A DNA stretch of 64,000 nt from Pseudovibrio sp. Tun.PSC04-5.I4. GTDB taxonomy: Bacteria > Pseudomonadota > Alphaproteobacteria > Rhizobiales > Stappiaceae. The notes below the pieces were generated by a model. It made no database searches. It worked only from the letters and a program-made list of their open reading frames with translations, and was not told the DNA's origin. Position 1 is the stretch's first letter, and each line of letters begins with the position of its first letter. Below, piece after piece: positions 1 to 9,517 of the stretch. The DNA is taken from NCBI RefSeq assembly GCF_900104145.1, contig NZ_FNLB01000006.1:2554501-2618500 (forward strand), given 5' to 3'. The position numbers and the translations under genes were made by a program.

Positions 1-1614
1 ATATTCCAAAAGCTTTTCCCGTGCCCAAGCCAGCTGCGTGCGGCGGCGTTTGGAAACCGGATTGTAAAACCCGATAACAAAGTCGCCAATCGCAGCGCCT
101 TCCAGACGTTGCTGGATTGTTTCCCAAGGGGTCAGCAGATCAGACAGTGAGATGGCGCAGAAATCATGCCCCAGCGGTGCACCAATACGGTTACTGAGCG
201 CGATCATAGCGGAGATACCCGGAGCTGATGCAACCTCAACTTTGCGCGCTGCATCGCTGACACCGCCATTGTTTTGCGGGCGATCCAGCAGTTCAAACAC
301 CAAAGCACCCATGGCGTAAACGCCGGAATCACCGGAACAAACCAGCGCAACGTTATGGCCCTGCCCTGCTCGCTCCAGCGCAAAGCGGACGCGCTCTTCT
401 TCCGCGCCCAGTGGGAAGGCGTGACGTTGTTTGCCACGGATGAGAGATGCGACGAGATCAAGGTACAAGCCGTAGCCGACAACTTCATCAGCTTCCGCCA
501 GCCAGCTGGACGCTTCTGGTGTGCGCCAGATTGCCTGACCCGGACCGATGCCGATGACATGTAAGCGTCCGCGTGCTCTGCCGATGCTCTCAGTCAAGAC
601 CGGCGCTGGAGCACGGGCAATGGCAACCGTGGCATTTGCTGTTTTATGCTTGGCTAGGACAAGCTCACCGCTTGCACCCACACCTGAAAGAGCAGCGCCT
701 TCGCTGACGCCGTGGCAGCCAACTTCTGCAAACACCACCTCAGATGGGTTTTGCAGGCGGTCTTTCTGTTCGTTCAGCTCATCAGCGGTAAACAGGCGGA
801 GTGGCTTATCGTATTTTGCTGCCAACTGGTTCATGGCAACTTCGTTTGCTTTGAGGTCAATACTCGCAAATGCAGCGACAGACCCAAGAGAGATACCAGT
901 TTGCGCCAGAGACTTCTGAAGCAGATCATCCAACTCGTCCAGGCTACAGCCGCGAGAGCACCCAAGCCCGACAACATGGGTTTGCGGGTGGAATACCAAC
1001 TTGCTTTCGTTGCCTGTTTCCGCCTGCTCTGTCGTAACGATTTCCAGCATAGCTGTTTCATCCAGTGGCAAGGATGCATTTTCCAGCCACTCAGCTTTGC
1101 CGCTGAGTTTCACTGATTTACCCGCAAGCAGGTTCGCCATGAGCGGCTTTGCATCTTTTGGGTTTGCCAGTGTCCAACCGTTTGGCGGGTCATCCAGCGC
1201 AACGCCGAAGACACTATCGCCTGCGGTGGTGATCGCTGCATGGCCTTGTAGGATCTCCGCAATTTCATGCGCCAACGCATTAGCACCCCGATGACCGCCA
1301 AGTAGAGGAATGACACTGGACCCATCCTCCGAGATAGCAATGACTGGAGGTTCCTTATGCTTTTCAGCAAGGACAGGAGCGAGTGCGCGAATGAGAATAC
1401 CAGCCGCACAAATGCCAATGATTGGCGTGCCTGACTGGAACAGCGAACGCAGGTGCTCCATCGGTTCAGAGAACGAGAGGTGATGATCTACATTCGGCTT
1501 GGATCCGCTTTTAGCATAGCCGTGGATCAAGCTCTCATCCAGAACAGCGGAGATTTTTTGGGCCGTTTTCAGCGCGATTGGGCTGATAATTACGATTGCC
1601 GGGGCAACGTCCAT
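1..1614 (-). CDS. cobJ: CbiG-CobJ fusion, cobalamin biosynthesis (3' end outside window)
   Basis: Reading from the ATG at 1614 gives an open frame to the window edge. The first ~345 residues are CbiG-like: an N-terminal domain carrying PLLGGHRGAN, then a C-terminal domain with GLGCSRG. From about residue 350 a CobJ/CbiH-type precorrin-3B C17-methyltransferase begins (HVIGIGPG near its start, later CSGDSGVYAMG and the FYNPVSKRR stretch). CobJ methylates C17 during ring contraction; CbiG opens the delta-lactone in the cobalt-early pathway, and its C-terminal domain is homologous to CobE. The start overlaps the 3' end of cobI by 25 bases, so translation is probably coupled. The C-terminus is missing. 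Family assignment is firm; whether the CbiG half is catalytic here is not shown. Confidence 0.88.
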   Translation of the reverse strand, partial: MDVAPAIVIISPIALKTAQKISAVLDESLIHGYAKSGSKPNVDHHLSFSEPMEHLRSLFQSGTPIIGICAAGILIRALAPVLAEKHKEPPVIAISEDGSSVIPLLGGHRGANALAHEIAEILQGHAAITTAGDSVFGVALDDPPNGWTLANPKDAKPLMANLLAGKSVKLSGKAEWLENASLPLDETAMLEIVTTEQAETGNESKLVFHPQTHVVGLGCSRGCSLDELDDLLQKSLAQTGISLGSVAAFASIDLKANEVAMNQLAAKYDKPLRLFTADELNEQKDRLQNPSEVVFAEVGCHGVSEGAALSGVGASGELVLAKHKTANATVAIARAPAPVLTESIGRARGRLHVIGIGPGQAIWRTPEASSWLAEADEVVGYGLYLDLVASLIRGKQRHAFPLGAEEERVRFALERAGQGHNVALVCSGDSGVYAMGALVFELLDRPQNNGGVSDAARKVEVASAPGISAMIALSNRIGAPLGHDFCAISLSDLLTPWETIQQRLEGAAIGDFVIGFYNPVSKRRRTQLAWAREKLLEY

Positions 1615-2309
1615 GCCTCTTCTCCCTTGTAAACAATAATCATCGAAAAATATGGCGCGGTTTCATTGGGATAATCTGCAAGGCGTGTCACAACCATTTC
1701 TGGCAGGGTAGCGCGTTCTACATATCCAGCAGCACCGAGCAAACCGAGTTCTTCCAGCAGAGCTTTGACCCGTGGCAGATGACGCCCAACCTTCATAATC
1801 ACAAACGCATCTGTCTGCTCGATCATGCGGGTGAGCTTGTCATTATCTGAAGGTCCGGGAATGATCGTCAGCACATCGTTACGCGCTGCCAAGGGCCTTC
1901 CCAAAGCTGCTGCGCAGGCGTTGATGGATGAGACGCCCGGTACAACCTCACAAGGAAAATCGCCCTGCAACCGCTCATACAGATACATAAAGGAGCCATA
2001 GAGGAACGGGTCGCCCTCACACAGGACAACAACATCCTCGCCAGATTCGAGCTTTGCCGCAATGGTGGCCGCGGCTTGATCGTAGATCTCCTTTGCGGGA
2101 AACCGTTCTACCTTCATCGGCATTTCGATGGGTATTTCAATCGTACCTTCAGCGATGTATTGCGAGGCAATGTGCCGTGCAAAGCTGGGCACACCAATTG
2201 CTGCCGGATAAGCAATCGTTTTGGCAGAGCAAATAAGCCTATGCGCTTTCAACGTCAAAAGCTCAGGATCTCCGGGTCCAAGACCAACACCATAGAGCGT
2301 ACCAGTCAT
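1590..2309 (-). CDS. cobI: Precorrin-2 C20-methyltransferase CobI
   Basis: This 239-residue protein has the length of a tetrapyrrole methylase: LYGVGLGPGDPELLTLKA at the N-terminus, CEGDPFLYGS in the SAM-binding part, and VPGVSSINACAAALGRPL. It methylates C20 of precorrin-2 (or the cobalt-bound form). A longer frame reaching 2402 exists, but I chose the ATG at 2309: it overlaps the cobL stop as ATGA, and the family-typical N-terminus begins there. The product sits inside a five-gene cobalamin operon transcribed toward the window start. Confidence 0.93.
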   Translation of the reverse strand: MTGTLYGVGLGPGDPELLTLKAHRLICSAKTIAYPAAIGVPSFARHIASQYIAEGTIEIPIEMPMKVERFPAKEIYDQAAATIAAKLESGEDVVVLCEGDPFLYGSFMYLYERLQGDFPCEVVPGVSSINACAAALGRPLAARNDVLTIIPGPSDNDKLTRMIEQTDAFVIMKVGRHLPRVKALLEELGLLGAAGYVERATLPEMVVTRLADYPNETAPYFSMIIVYKGEEAWTLPRQS

Positions 2310-3532
2310 AATTTTACCAAGCTCCATTGTGTTACCGGCATCATAGGTCGCCAGCCAGTCAGTCCACCAATTGGGTCCGCTCTGGAAACTGCGATGCGGC
2401 ACAGTTCGCCGCCATGCTTTTTCCAGCTCTCCGCCAAAACCTGCTCACCTTCCAGCGTCACGGCATTGGCGACCAACCGGCCACCTGAGGGCAGAGCCTC
2501 AAAGCACGCTGCTATTATACCTGCTGACGTTAAGCCACCTCCAACAAAAATCGCATCAGGTTGTGGTAGATTTTTGAGAGCATCGGGAGCCTTGCCATCT
2601 ATGAGCTGGAGGTGCGGCACCCCAAGAGCAGCCGCATTGCCACAAGCAAACGTTCGGCGGGTTTCCAATGGCTCGATACCGATTGCCTTGGTGTCTTTTG
2701 CAGCTCGCAACCATTCGATGCCGATTGATCCGCTGCCAGCGCCAACATCCCACAGGAGTTGCCCTGGGATCGGAGCAAGCTTTGCAAGCGTAACGGAGCG
2801 GACCTCCTGCTTCGTCATCTTGCCATCATGCCGGAAAGCGGTATCTGGCAATCCGGGAGCGCGAGACAGAACGGGCGTGTTTGCAACCGGCTTGGCTTCA
2901 ATTGCGACGGTGTTCAGATCCGCAGCTTCGCCAGCATAATCCTCAGCAGTACAGATAGTGACTTTCTCTCGCGGACCGCCGAGATGCTCCAGCACTGTCA
3001 AGGAACTTGCTCCATAACCTTCATCAGCCAGAAGGTCTGCAATCTCACCGGGAGCAGAGCCGTTGGAGGTCAACGCGATAATGCGTGCGCCAGGGTAGAG
3101 AAACCCACGTAAGGTATCCAAAGGGCGACCGTGCAGGCTTAGCGTTTCTACATTCTGCAGTGGCCAACCGATCCGGCTTGCCGCAAGTGAAAAGGCAGAG
3201 AGATGTGGAATGACTTCGATCTCGTCTACACTAAACTTGCGGTGAAGCGTTGCGCCTATGCCGAACCATTGAGGATCGCCAGTCGCCAGCACCACCGTTT
3301 TGTGACCTTGGTTTTCTGCGAGTTCCTCAATGCCCTTGGAGAAGGGCGACGGCCAAGCTCTTACAGTGCAATCGGTATTTTGCAGGTTGTCTTTCACCAG
3401 TTCGAGGTGGCGAGCGCCGCCGTACACCAGCGTTGCTGAGTTTAAGGCTGATTTGGCTATTGCAGACAGGCCTTCATAGCCGTCCTCACCAATGCCGAGA
3501 ATAGTGAGCCAAGGTGCTGATTGATCAGTCAT
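2306..3532 (-). CDS. cobL: Precorrin-6Y C5,15-methyltransferase (decarboxylating) CobL
   Basis: The 408-residue protein has the usual CobL layout: an N-terminal CbiE-type methylase (about residues 1-205, beginning WLTILGIGEDGYEGL) joined to a C-terminal CbiT-type SAM methyltransferase. The latter shows a class I SAM loop, LLWDVGAGSGSIGIEW, and a later FVGGG motif. The protein methylates C5 and C15 and decarboxylates the acetate side chain at C12. The start overlaps the cobH 3' end by 8 bases and the stop overlaps the cobI start, as in a translationally coupled operon. Single-polypeptide CobL is typical of alphaproteobacteria. Confidence 0.94.
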   Translation of the reverse strand: MTDQSAPWLTILGIGEDGYEGLSAIAKSALNSATLVYGGARHLELVKDNLQNTDCTVRAWPSPFSKGIEELAENQGHKTVVLATGDPQWFGIGATLHRKFSVDEIEVIPHLSAFSLAASRIGWPLQNVETLSLHGRPLDTLRGFLYPGARIIALTSNGSAPGEIADLLADEGYGASSLTVLEHLGGPREKVTICTAEDYAGEAADLNTVAIEAKPVANTPVLSRAPGLPDTAFRHDGKMTKQEVRSVTLAKLAPIPGQLLWDVGAGSGSIGIEWLRAAKDTKAIGIEPLETRRTFACGNAAALGVPHLQLIDGKAPDALKNLPQPDAIFVGGGLTSAGIIAACFEALPSGGRLVANAVTLEGEQVLAESWKKHGGELCRIAVSRADPIGGLTGWRPMMPVTQWSLVKL

Positions 3533-4214
3533 GAGATTTTCCTTCAGCTCTTTCCTCGGGCAAACCTGCGGCCATCGCGTTTACAGCTGCTGCGGCAATC
3601 GCAGACCCGCCGCGACGCCCACACAGCGTGATGAACGGAATACCGAGTTTGCTCTCGGCAAGAGCCTGCTTGGATTCCGCAGCTCCTACAAAACCAACGG
3701 GGAACCCCAGAATTGCAGCAGGTTTAGGCGCACCACTTGCAATCGCTTCCAGCAAATGGAATAGGGCAGTCGGCGCGTTGCCGATAGCTACGACTGCGCC
3801 TTCCTGATGCGGCTTCCAGAGTTCAACTGCCGCTGCTGAGCGCGTTGTGCCGAGCTTCTTTGCTAGCTCAGGAACATCAGGCTTGTTCAGCGTGCAAATG
3901 ACTTCGTTTTCAGCAGGCAGATATTTGCGGATGATGCCATGCGCGACCATCTCCACATCCGTAAGGATGGGAGCGCCCTTTCGCAGAGCCTCATTCGCTG
4001 CAAGAACAACATCTGCTGAATATGCAAGATCTTGCGGAATGTCGGGCATTCCGCAAGCATGGATCAGACGAACAGCTACAGGTCTCAAGTCCTGTGGAAG
4101 GCATTCCAGATCAGCCTCACCACGCACGATGGAAAAGGACTGCCGATAAATCTCGGCAGGATCCTTAATGTAATCGTAGCGCGTAAGAACTCCGTCGGTT
4201 TCTCTCCGGCTCAT
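3525..4214 (-). CDS. cobH: Precorrin-8X methylmutase CobH
   Basis: The 229-residue protein is a CobH/CbiC family member. It carries the catalytic histidine in RLIHACGM, the substrate-site stretch ILTDVEMV, and the late motifs IGNAPTALFHLLE, GFPVGFVGA and GRRGGSAIAAAA. It moves the methyl group from C11 to C12 to give hydrogenobyrinate (or cobyrinate). It lies two bases downstream of cbiX and overlaps cobL, so it belongs to the same transcript. Confidence 0.95.
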   Translation of the reverse strand: MSRRETDGVLTRYDYIKDPAEIYRQSFSIVRGEADLECLPQDLRPVAVRLIHACGMPDIPQDLAYSADVVLAANEALRKGAPILTDVEMVAHGIIRKYLPAENEVICTLNKPDVPELAKKLGTTRSAAAVELWKPHQEGAVVAIGNAPTALFHLLEAIASGAPKPAAILGFPVGFVGAAESKQALAESKLGIPFITLCGRRGGSAIAAAAVNAMAAGLPEERAEGKSHD

Positions 4215-4216
4215 TC

Positions 4217-5344
4217 TCAGGCATCATCCTTTAGCGCTGACTTGGGCAGCATAGATTTCGGGCCATGAGGATGGTCTGCATGCGGGTACGGGTGGTGATG
4301 ATGACCCTGCCCGTGATCAGCGTCATGATGGTGGTGCCCATCAGCATGGTCGTGACTATGCCCATGATCATGCGAATGCGAATGCGAATGTGCATCAGCG
4401 CCTTTGCTGTCGCATTCACCGGTGCAGGTAACATCACACAGTTTGCATTCAGCTTCATCGCCCAAGCCTTCCACGTGGTGGTGGTGGCTCTCTTGCGGCA
4501 AACCGATTTCAGCTTCAAACCCCAGAACCTGCTCGCGGTATTTGCAGAACTGACAGTTCATGTTGTTGGCGCCTTCGAGGATCTCGTTGACGCGCTCCTG
4601 CATGGTATCAATGACCTTCGGATGGTCATTCAGGTAACCCGCTTTGATGAATTCAAAATCCGGGAATCGGGCAGCAACATCATCGACGAAATTGTAAATG
4701 CGCTGAACGAGAACACCAGTGAACAGGAAATATGGGAAGACGATAATGCGCTTATATCCAAGCTTTACCGCATGTTCCAAGCCCGGCTCAACCAATGGGA
4801 AGGTAACGCCGGAATAGGATGTCTCCGCCCAACCAAAGCCAAAGCCCTCCCACAACATGCGGGTGATTTTTGAGACATTGGAGTTCGCATCTGGATCGGA
4901 TGCGCCACGGCCAACGACCATGAGCAGGGTATCTTCCGGCTTCACGTCACCACCTGCGGCATCAATCGCTTCCTGAATGCGGGCGCCAGCGGCTTGTACC
5001 ATGCGCGTGTCGACGGCCAGTTCGCGGCCATATTCAAGCGAGATTTCAGGATGCTTGGCCTGATAGGTGTTCAGCACGGATGGAATATCGTTTTTGGCGT
5101 GTCCAGCCGCAAACAACATACCCGGCACTGCCAGAATGCGGTTGCAGCCCTGCTCGCGCAGATTATCCAAACTCGAGTGGATCACCGGGTTTGCGAACTC
5201 CAGATAACCGTAGTCAACTGGCAAGTGCGGGAAACGCTCACGCAGGCGCTCTGCAAGGCGGGCAAATTCGCCAACAGCGCCTTTGTTTCGGCTGCCGTGT
5301 CCGCAGATCATGACGCCGAGTTTTTCTTCTTGTTTTTTGGTCAT
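4217..5344 (-). CDS. cbiX: Sirohydrochlorin cobaltochelatase CbiX with iron-sulfur motif and His-rich tail
   Basis: The 375-residue protein has two CbiX half-domains. The first has metal-site histidines in GHGSRNKGAV and FAAGHAKNDIP; the second covers about residues 130-260. After that come an MNCQFC motif (MXCXXC, described as an iron-sulfur site in Bacillus megaterium CbiX), further Cys pairs (CKLCDVTCTGEC), and a tail dominated by His-Asp-Ser repeats that may store or deliver cobalt. CbiX inserts cobalt early, which sits oddly beside genes normally named for the late-cobalt (Cob) route. The start overlaps the upstream small gene as TAATG. Confidence 0.9.
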   Translation of the reverse strand: MTKKQEEKLGVMICGHGSRNKGAVGEFARLAERLRERFPHLPVDYGYLEFANPVIHSSLDNLREQGCNRILAVPGMLFAAGHAKNDIPSVLNTYQAKHPEISLEYGRELAVDTRMVQAAGARIQEAIDAAGGDVKPEDTLLMVVGRGASDPDANSNVSKITRMLWEGFGFGWAETSYSGVTFPLVEPGLEHAVKLGYKRIIVFPYFLFTGVLVQRIYNFVDDVAARFPDFEFIKAGYLNDHPKVIDTMQERVNEILEGANNMNCQFCKYREQVLGFEAEIGLPQESHHHHVEGLGDEAECKLCDVTCTGECDSKGADAHSHSHSHDHGHSHDHADGHHHHDADHGQGHHHHPYPHADHPHGPKSMLPKSALKDDA

Positions 5345-5607
5345 TATGCTGGCTCTGCTTCTGCGTCTTCAGGGGAAATGGTGTCTGTACCACGAGCGTC
5401 TTCTGGATTGCCGTCCTCAGCGGAGGCAGATCGTTTTCTCGCTCTGGCGGCTATGCCGGCAACAATCGCAGCTCCTGCGATTGCAGCAATACCAACCCAA
5501 TGGCTATGACCAGCCAATTCTCCCAGGTGCCCTGCATGAGCAAAGGCTGCGGAAGTAGAAAACCCCATGCACCCTAGAGCGAGTGAGAGTTTTATTAGGA
5601 AAGACAT
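5344..5607 (-). CDS. Small DUF6732-like exported or membrane protein heading the cobalamin operon
   Basis: The 87-residue protein starts at the ATG at 5607, which has a GGAG ribosome site; a frame reaching 5673 has none. It has a signal-type N-terminus ending in SAAFA, then AHAGHLGELAGHSHW, then a hydrophobic Ala/Gly/Ile segment, RARKR, and an acidic tail. This His-containing HAGHLGELAGH pattern recurs in small proteins beside cobalamin genes in Rhodobacteraceae-like genomes. I match it from memory to DUF6732. Context suggests a role in cobalt or cobalamin handling, but no activity is known to me. The stop overlaps the cbiX start. Confidence 0.7.
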   Translation of the reverse strand: MSFLIKLSLALGCMGFSTSAAFAHAGHLGELAGHSHWVGIAAIAGAAIVAGIAARARKRSASAEDGNPEDARGTDTISPEDAEAEPA

Positions 5608-6066
5608 GTACAATCTCCAATATGCAATTCGGTGGTGATCGCCATTGGGCGAAACACGCAACTCGAATGTCATTTAAGGAGACGTCACAAAGACAAATGA
5701 TGGACCAACGAAATAAAACACACGCGGTGTATCAGAGACACACAGCTTCACATTACTTCGTCAGACAGCTTCGATTCTGGCCCCCGAATTGGGTCAACCG
5801 CCCCCGAAATCCATTTCAGTCCGTCACGGGACGCCGTCCATAGTTTTACGCTGTGCAAGCTAGTTGGCACACCGGGAGAAGGCAAGCCAGTATTTTGCGC
5901 AATTGGTCGATACTATAACGGTTTGCAAAGATAAATTACTGAGACTTGAACGAAGTATTTGACTTACGCCTGTATCTGGCATTGCCTAGACAATAAGCCC
6001 GCAACAAGTACCCTGTGCAAACTAACAGGCAAATGAACGGGTGCCCCATTTTGTGGAGAATGCGTT
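5608..6066. other. Intergenic region between the cobalamin operon and the ACT-domain gene
   Basis: These 459 bases should hold two divergent promoters. I looked on both strands for a cobalamin riboswitch and did not find the conserved CCCGCAACTG core or a convincing B12 box. Near 5778-5810 the motif CCCCCGAA occurs twice around GGGTCAACCG; this may be a remnant of a mobile-element end or a hairpin, without clear meaning. GTGGAGAATGCGTT before 6067 holds the ribosome site of the ACT-domain gene. Confidence 0.4.
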
Positions 6067-6600
6067 ATGAAAAAAGAACTTGTCCTCACAGTCGTCGCTG
6101 ATGATCGCCCTGGTCTTGTTGGTGAGGTCTCAAAAACTGTCGCTGATCACCATGCTAACTGGGTAGATAGTTCTCTCGCACGCCTTGGTGGCCAATTTGC
6201 CGGGATTGTCCGTGTGCACGTTGACAAGGAGCGTGTCACAGAGCTTTCCTCAGCACTGCATGAGTTGGAAAAAGCTGGCCTCACAATTGGCATTCATGTT
6301 CATAATGAGGGCGGCGCTCCCGACGGGCTACACGCTATTTTACACATTCTTGGGCAGGATCAACCGGGTATGATCAGCCGCGTTTCCAGCGTGCTTGCTG
6401 ATCTACATGTCAGCATTGAGGCTTTGGACTCGCTGGTTGAGCCGGGCTCGATGAGTGGAGAACTGATGTTCCGCGCCAACGCTCGGGTGGTCATTCCTCC
6501 GCAAGTCACTCCTGCTCAGGTCTCTGAAGCACTGGAGAGCATTACTGCTGACTTAATGATTGACGTTGATCTCACAGAAGCAGCGGATATCATCAACTGA
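6067..6600 (+). CDS. Tandem ACT-domain protein, GcvR-like regulator
   Basis: The 177-residue protein consists of two ACT domains. The first (about residues 4-85) opens with ELVLTVVADDRPGLVGEVSK; the second (about 90-170) contains HILGQDQPGMISRVSS. This is the architecture of GcvR, the glycine-cleavage repressor accessory protein, and of related ACT-only amino-acid sensors. There is no DNA-binding domain, so it probably acts through a protein partner. A GGAG ribosome site precedes the ATG. No gcv genes are visible nearby, so the ligand and target are unknown. Confidence 0.8.
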   Translation: MKKELVLTVVADDRPGLVGEVSKTVADHHANWVDSSLARLGGQFAGIVRVHVDKERVTELSSALHELEKAGLTIGIHVHNEGGAPDGLHAILHILGQDQPGMISRVSSVLADLHVSIEALDSLVEPGSMSGELMFRANARVVIPPQVTPAQVSEALESITADLMIDVDLTEAADIIN

Positions 6601-6718
6601 TCTAGTTTTTGCATCACCTTGCACTCAGATCACTGCCGTTACGGTATGTGTTTTTACTCGATCCCGATTGTGATTTAAGCTAAGCATGACTGTTTGCTTA
6701 ACTCCAAAGGGAAATCTG

Positions 6719-8044
6719 ATGCAAGGAACTGTTCGGACGGTTACAGCGCTTCGCGGCCATGTTTTGCAATTTTGCGGCGATCCGTTTTGCGATAATCCAT
6801 CAGATGCATTGGTTGACTGGTCTGATGGGCTGGTCATTACAGAGAACGGCAAAATCACTGCTGTCGGCGATGCTGCTGAGTTGATAAAATCTCTGCCTGA
6901 AGGTGCTGTTGTGCACGATCATTCGGGCAAGTTCATTCTGCCCGGTTTCGTCGACTGCCATGTTCACTACCCACAGACAGAAGTTATCGCCTCTTACGGC
7001 GCACAGCTGATTGAGTGGCTCAACACCTATACTTTTCCGGCAGAAGCCAAGTTTGGGGATATGGATTATGCACGCCGGGCTGCGGATGTGTATTTGCAGC
7101 AGAGCTTTGCCAATGGCATTACCAGCGCGTCCGTTTACTGCACCATCCATCCAGAATCTGTAGATGCTCTGTTTGAGCAAGCGGCCCGCCACAACATGCG
7201 TGTTGCTGCTGGTAAGGTGATGATGGATCGCAATGCGCCAGCTAACCTGCGTGATACCGCTCAAAGCGGATATGACCAATCCAAAGCTTTGCTGGAAAAG
7301 TGGCATGGCAAAGGACGTGCACTCTATTCCATTACCCCAAGGTTTGCGCCAACTTCTACCCCGGAACAGCTGGAAGCGACAGGTGCGCTTTGGAAGGAAC
7401 ACCCTGAAGCACTTCTGCAAACCCATACCTCAGAAAACCGCCAGGAATTGGAATGGGTGGGTGAGTTGTACCCGGAACACCCCGATTATGTCGGCGTTTA
7501 TGAGCATTTTGGGCTTTTGGGCAAAGGCAGTGTGCTCGGCCATGGCATTTACTTAAATGACCGGGAAAAGGCACTGCTGCATGAGACTGGAACATCCATC
7601 GCGCATTGCCCAACCTCAAACACCTTCATCGGTTCAGGCCTGTTTGATGTGCGCGGTTCGCATTTCACACATCAACCAATTCGCGTTGGGTTGGCTACAG
7701 ATGTCGGGGGCGGTTCCAGCTTCTCCATGCTGACAACCATGCGTACGGCCTATGAGATTGCGCAGCTGCAGGGGTATTCTCTCCACCCTGTTCAGGCTTA
7801 TTATCTGGCGACTGTAGGTTCTGCGAAAACACTGTATCAGGACGACAAGATCGGCAACATCAAGGTGGGCATGGAAGCTGACTTTGCGGTGATTGACCCA
7901 CTCTCCACAGCGTTGATCCGCCACCGGATGTCTTACACTAACACCTTGATTGAGCAGCTGTTCATTCAGATGATCCTTGGTGATGACCGTGCGATTGCGG
8001 CGACTTATATCGATGGCAAATGCGTCTTTTCTAAATCAACCTGA
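6719..8044 (+). CDS. guaD: Guanine deaminase GuaD
   Basis: The 441-residue amidohydrolase converts guanine to xanthine. Metal-site and signature elements are visible: PGFVDCHVHYPQ with the HxH pair, HTSEN, GHGIYL, and the ATDVGGGSSFSM stretch near the C-terminus with the catalytic Asp. I set the start at the ATG at 6719, which has AAGGGAAA upstream; an in-frame ATG at 6686 has no ribosome site. The gene stands alone on the plus strand, about 120 bases after the ACT gene. It fits with the cytosine deaminase, deoD and nucleoside transporter genes elsewhere in the window. Confidence 0.93.
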   Translation: MQGTVRTVTALRGHVLQFCGDPFCDNPSDALVDWSDGLVITENGKITAVGDAAELIKSLPEGAVVHDHSGKFILPGFVDCHVHYPQTEVIASYGAQLIEWLNTYTFPAEAKFGDMDYARRAADVYLQQSFANGITSASVYCTIHPESVDALFEQAARHNMRVAAGKVMMDRNAPANLRDTAQSGYDQSKALLEKWHGKGRALYSITPRFAPTSTPEQLEATGALWKEHPEALLQTHTSENRQELEWVGELYPEHPDYVGVYEHFGLLGKGSVLGHGIYLNDREKALLHETGTSIAHCPTSNTFIGSGLFDVRGSHFTHQPIRVGLATDVGGGSSFSMLTTMRTAYEIAQLQGYSLHPVQAYYLATVGSAKTLYQDDKIGNIKVGMEADFAVIDPLSTALIRHRMSYTNTLIEQLFIQMILGDDRAIAATYIDGKCVFSKST

Positions 8045-8083
8045 TCTATTCTGAGCTGGCAAGCCTTCTTGTGTCAGCTCGGA

Positions 8084-9517
8084 TTACCCTTCCCTTTGAG
8101 CCACTTCATTTTCTTCCACGACAGGCCCTTTGCCAAAGTAATAATAGCAAAGCAGATAGCAGATCAGTGTCACAATTGTGGCTGCGCCAAACACCAATTC
8201 GTAGCTGTGTGTGAAAATGAAGATCGAGCTGGAGATGGACATTCCGATGGTTCCTCCCAGCATCTGCGAGGTGACCATTACACCGCTGGCCTGGCCTCTC
8301 TTGTTTAGGCTCACCGTTTCCACCGAGGACTTCATCGATGGAAGGAAGATGAGTGGCATGGAAGCGCCCCATGCCAGCAGCGCAGGAAGCAAAAGCCAAT
8401 AGTTATTTTCGGAGATAAAGAACGTTAGCCAGAGCATGGAGCTGGAGAGAATAAACATGCCCCACATGGCGGGCGATCTGTTACCAAATTTATCTACATA
8501 GATTCCACCCAATCCAGCTGTCACCGTATTCATGATGACTGCCGACATGAGCGCCAAACCAGCTATGAATGGCTCAAATCCTAGTTTTTCCTGAAAATAC
8601 AACGCACCAAAAATGAACATGGCTATCTTGGAATATTGCGCCTGAAACACCACGAACGCTGCTACTGAAAAGGCCGGTTCTTTAAAAAGGCGCACCTGTA
8701 TAAGAGGTGCTTCGCGGTGCAGCTCGGTGCGAACGAAGATACACAGCGCCGACACCCCAACAATAAAGGACAGCAGGATTTCGGTGGAGGTCCACCCCCA
8801 ATCGGGGGCTTGCATGATTGCCAGAACAAAAAAGAACAGGCCAATCAGCAAAGTTATTATGCCACCCCAATCAAACGGAAAATGGGAGAGACTCCGATCT
8901 CCACCATGGGCAAACCGCCCCTTTAGAGGGGCAGCTGCTATCACCAGACACACAAGCAGAACCAATGGCGGGTTGATCCAGAATATCCATCGCCACGAAA
9001 AGTAGCTGGTGAAGTACCCGCTGACCAGTGGGCCGGATGCGATAAAAACGCAGGCAATGGAGCCGTAAATGCCGAGTGCAAAGCCTCTCCGGCTTGAGGG
9101 AAATATGTGAGAGATCATCGTGATAGGGAGCGGAAACATAATCGCAGCACCAATGCCCTGGACTGCGCGTGCACCGATCAAAAAACGACCCGTAGGTGCA
9201 AACCCGCAAGCCAGAGATGCCAACCCGAAGATCGTCATTCCGGTGAAAATCAGATAATTGATGTTGACCAGATCTGCGAATTTGCCACCAAGAGCGACAA
9301 GAGCCGCGAACATGAGCAGGTAAGAATTTACTACCCAGTGCGCTTGAGTGAGTGTCATGCCAAATTCTTTGGTGATCGTGGGGAGTGCCAGACTAACGAC
9401 TGTTTCATCAAGCAATGTCAGGCCGAGAATAAAGCTCATTGCGGACAGTAGAACCCAACGATGCAGCACGGTGGGTTCCTGCTCGTCCGCTGATTGTGTT
9501 TGTGAACCGTCAGCCAT
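8084..9517 (-). CDS. DHA2-family (EmrB/QacA-type) MFS transporter
   Basis: The 477-residue integral membrane protein has about 14 predicted hydrophobic segments, as in the DHA2 drug:H+ antiporters. The signature LDETVVSLALPTI is in the first helix, WVVNSYLLMFAALV in the second, and GRFLIGARAVQGIGAAIMFP in the antiporter motif region. SWRWIFWINPP precedes the middle helices. Substrate cannot be read from sequence. The gene is convergent with guaD (40-base gap) and no fusion-protein or outer-membrane partner gene is adjacent. Confidence 0.88.
   Translation of the reverse strand: MADGSQTQSADEQEPTVLHRWVLLSAMSFILGLTLLDETVVSLALPTITKEFGMTLTQAHWVVNSYLLMFAALVALGGKFADLVNINYLIFTGMTIFGLASLACGFAPTGRFLIGARAVQGIGAAIMFPLPITMISHIFPSSRRGFALGIYGSIACVFIASGPLVSGYFTSYFSWRWIFWINPPLVLLVCLVIAAAPLKGRFAHGGDRSLSHFPFDWGGIITLLIGLFFFVLAIMQAPDWGWTSTEILLSFIVGVSALCIFVRTELHREAPLIQVRLFKEPAFSVAAFVVFQAQYSKIAMFIFGALYFQEKLGFEPFIAGLALMSAVIMNTVTAGLGGIYVDKFGNRSPAMWGMFILSSSMLWLTFFISENNYWLLLPALLAWGASMPLIFLPSMKSSVETVSLNKRGQASGVMVTSQMLGGTIGMSISSSIFIFTHSYELVFGAATIVTLICYLLCYYYFGKGPVVEENEVAQREG

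Noticed and set aside
5608..6066. Possible cobalamin riboswitch before the cobalamin operon
   Set aside because: GGGAGAAGGCAAGCCAG (plus strand) resembles part of the element, but it lies on the strand opposite the operon, and neither strand has the conserved CCCGCAACTG core.
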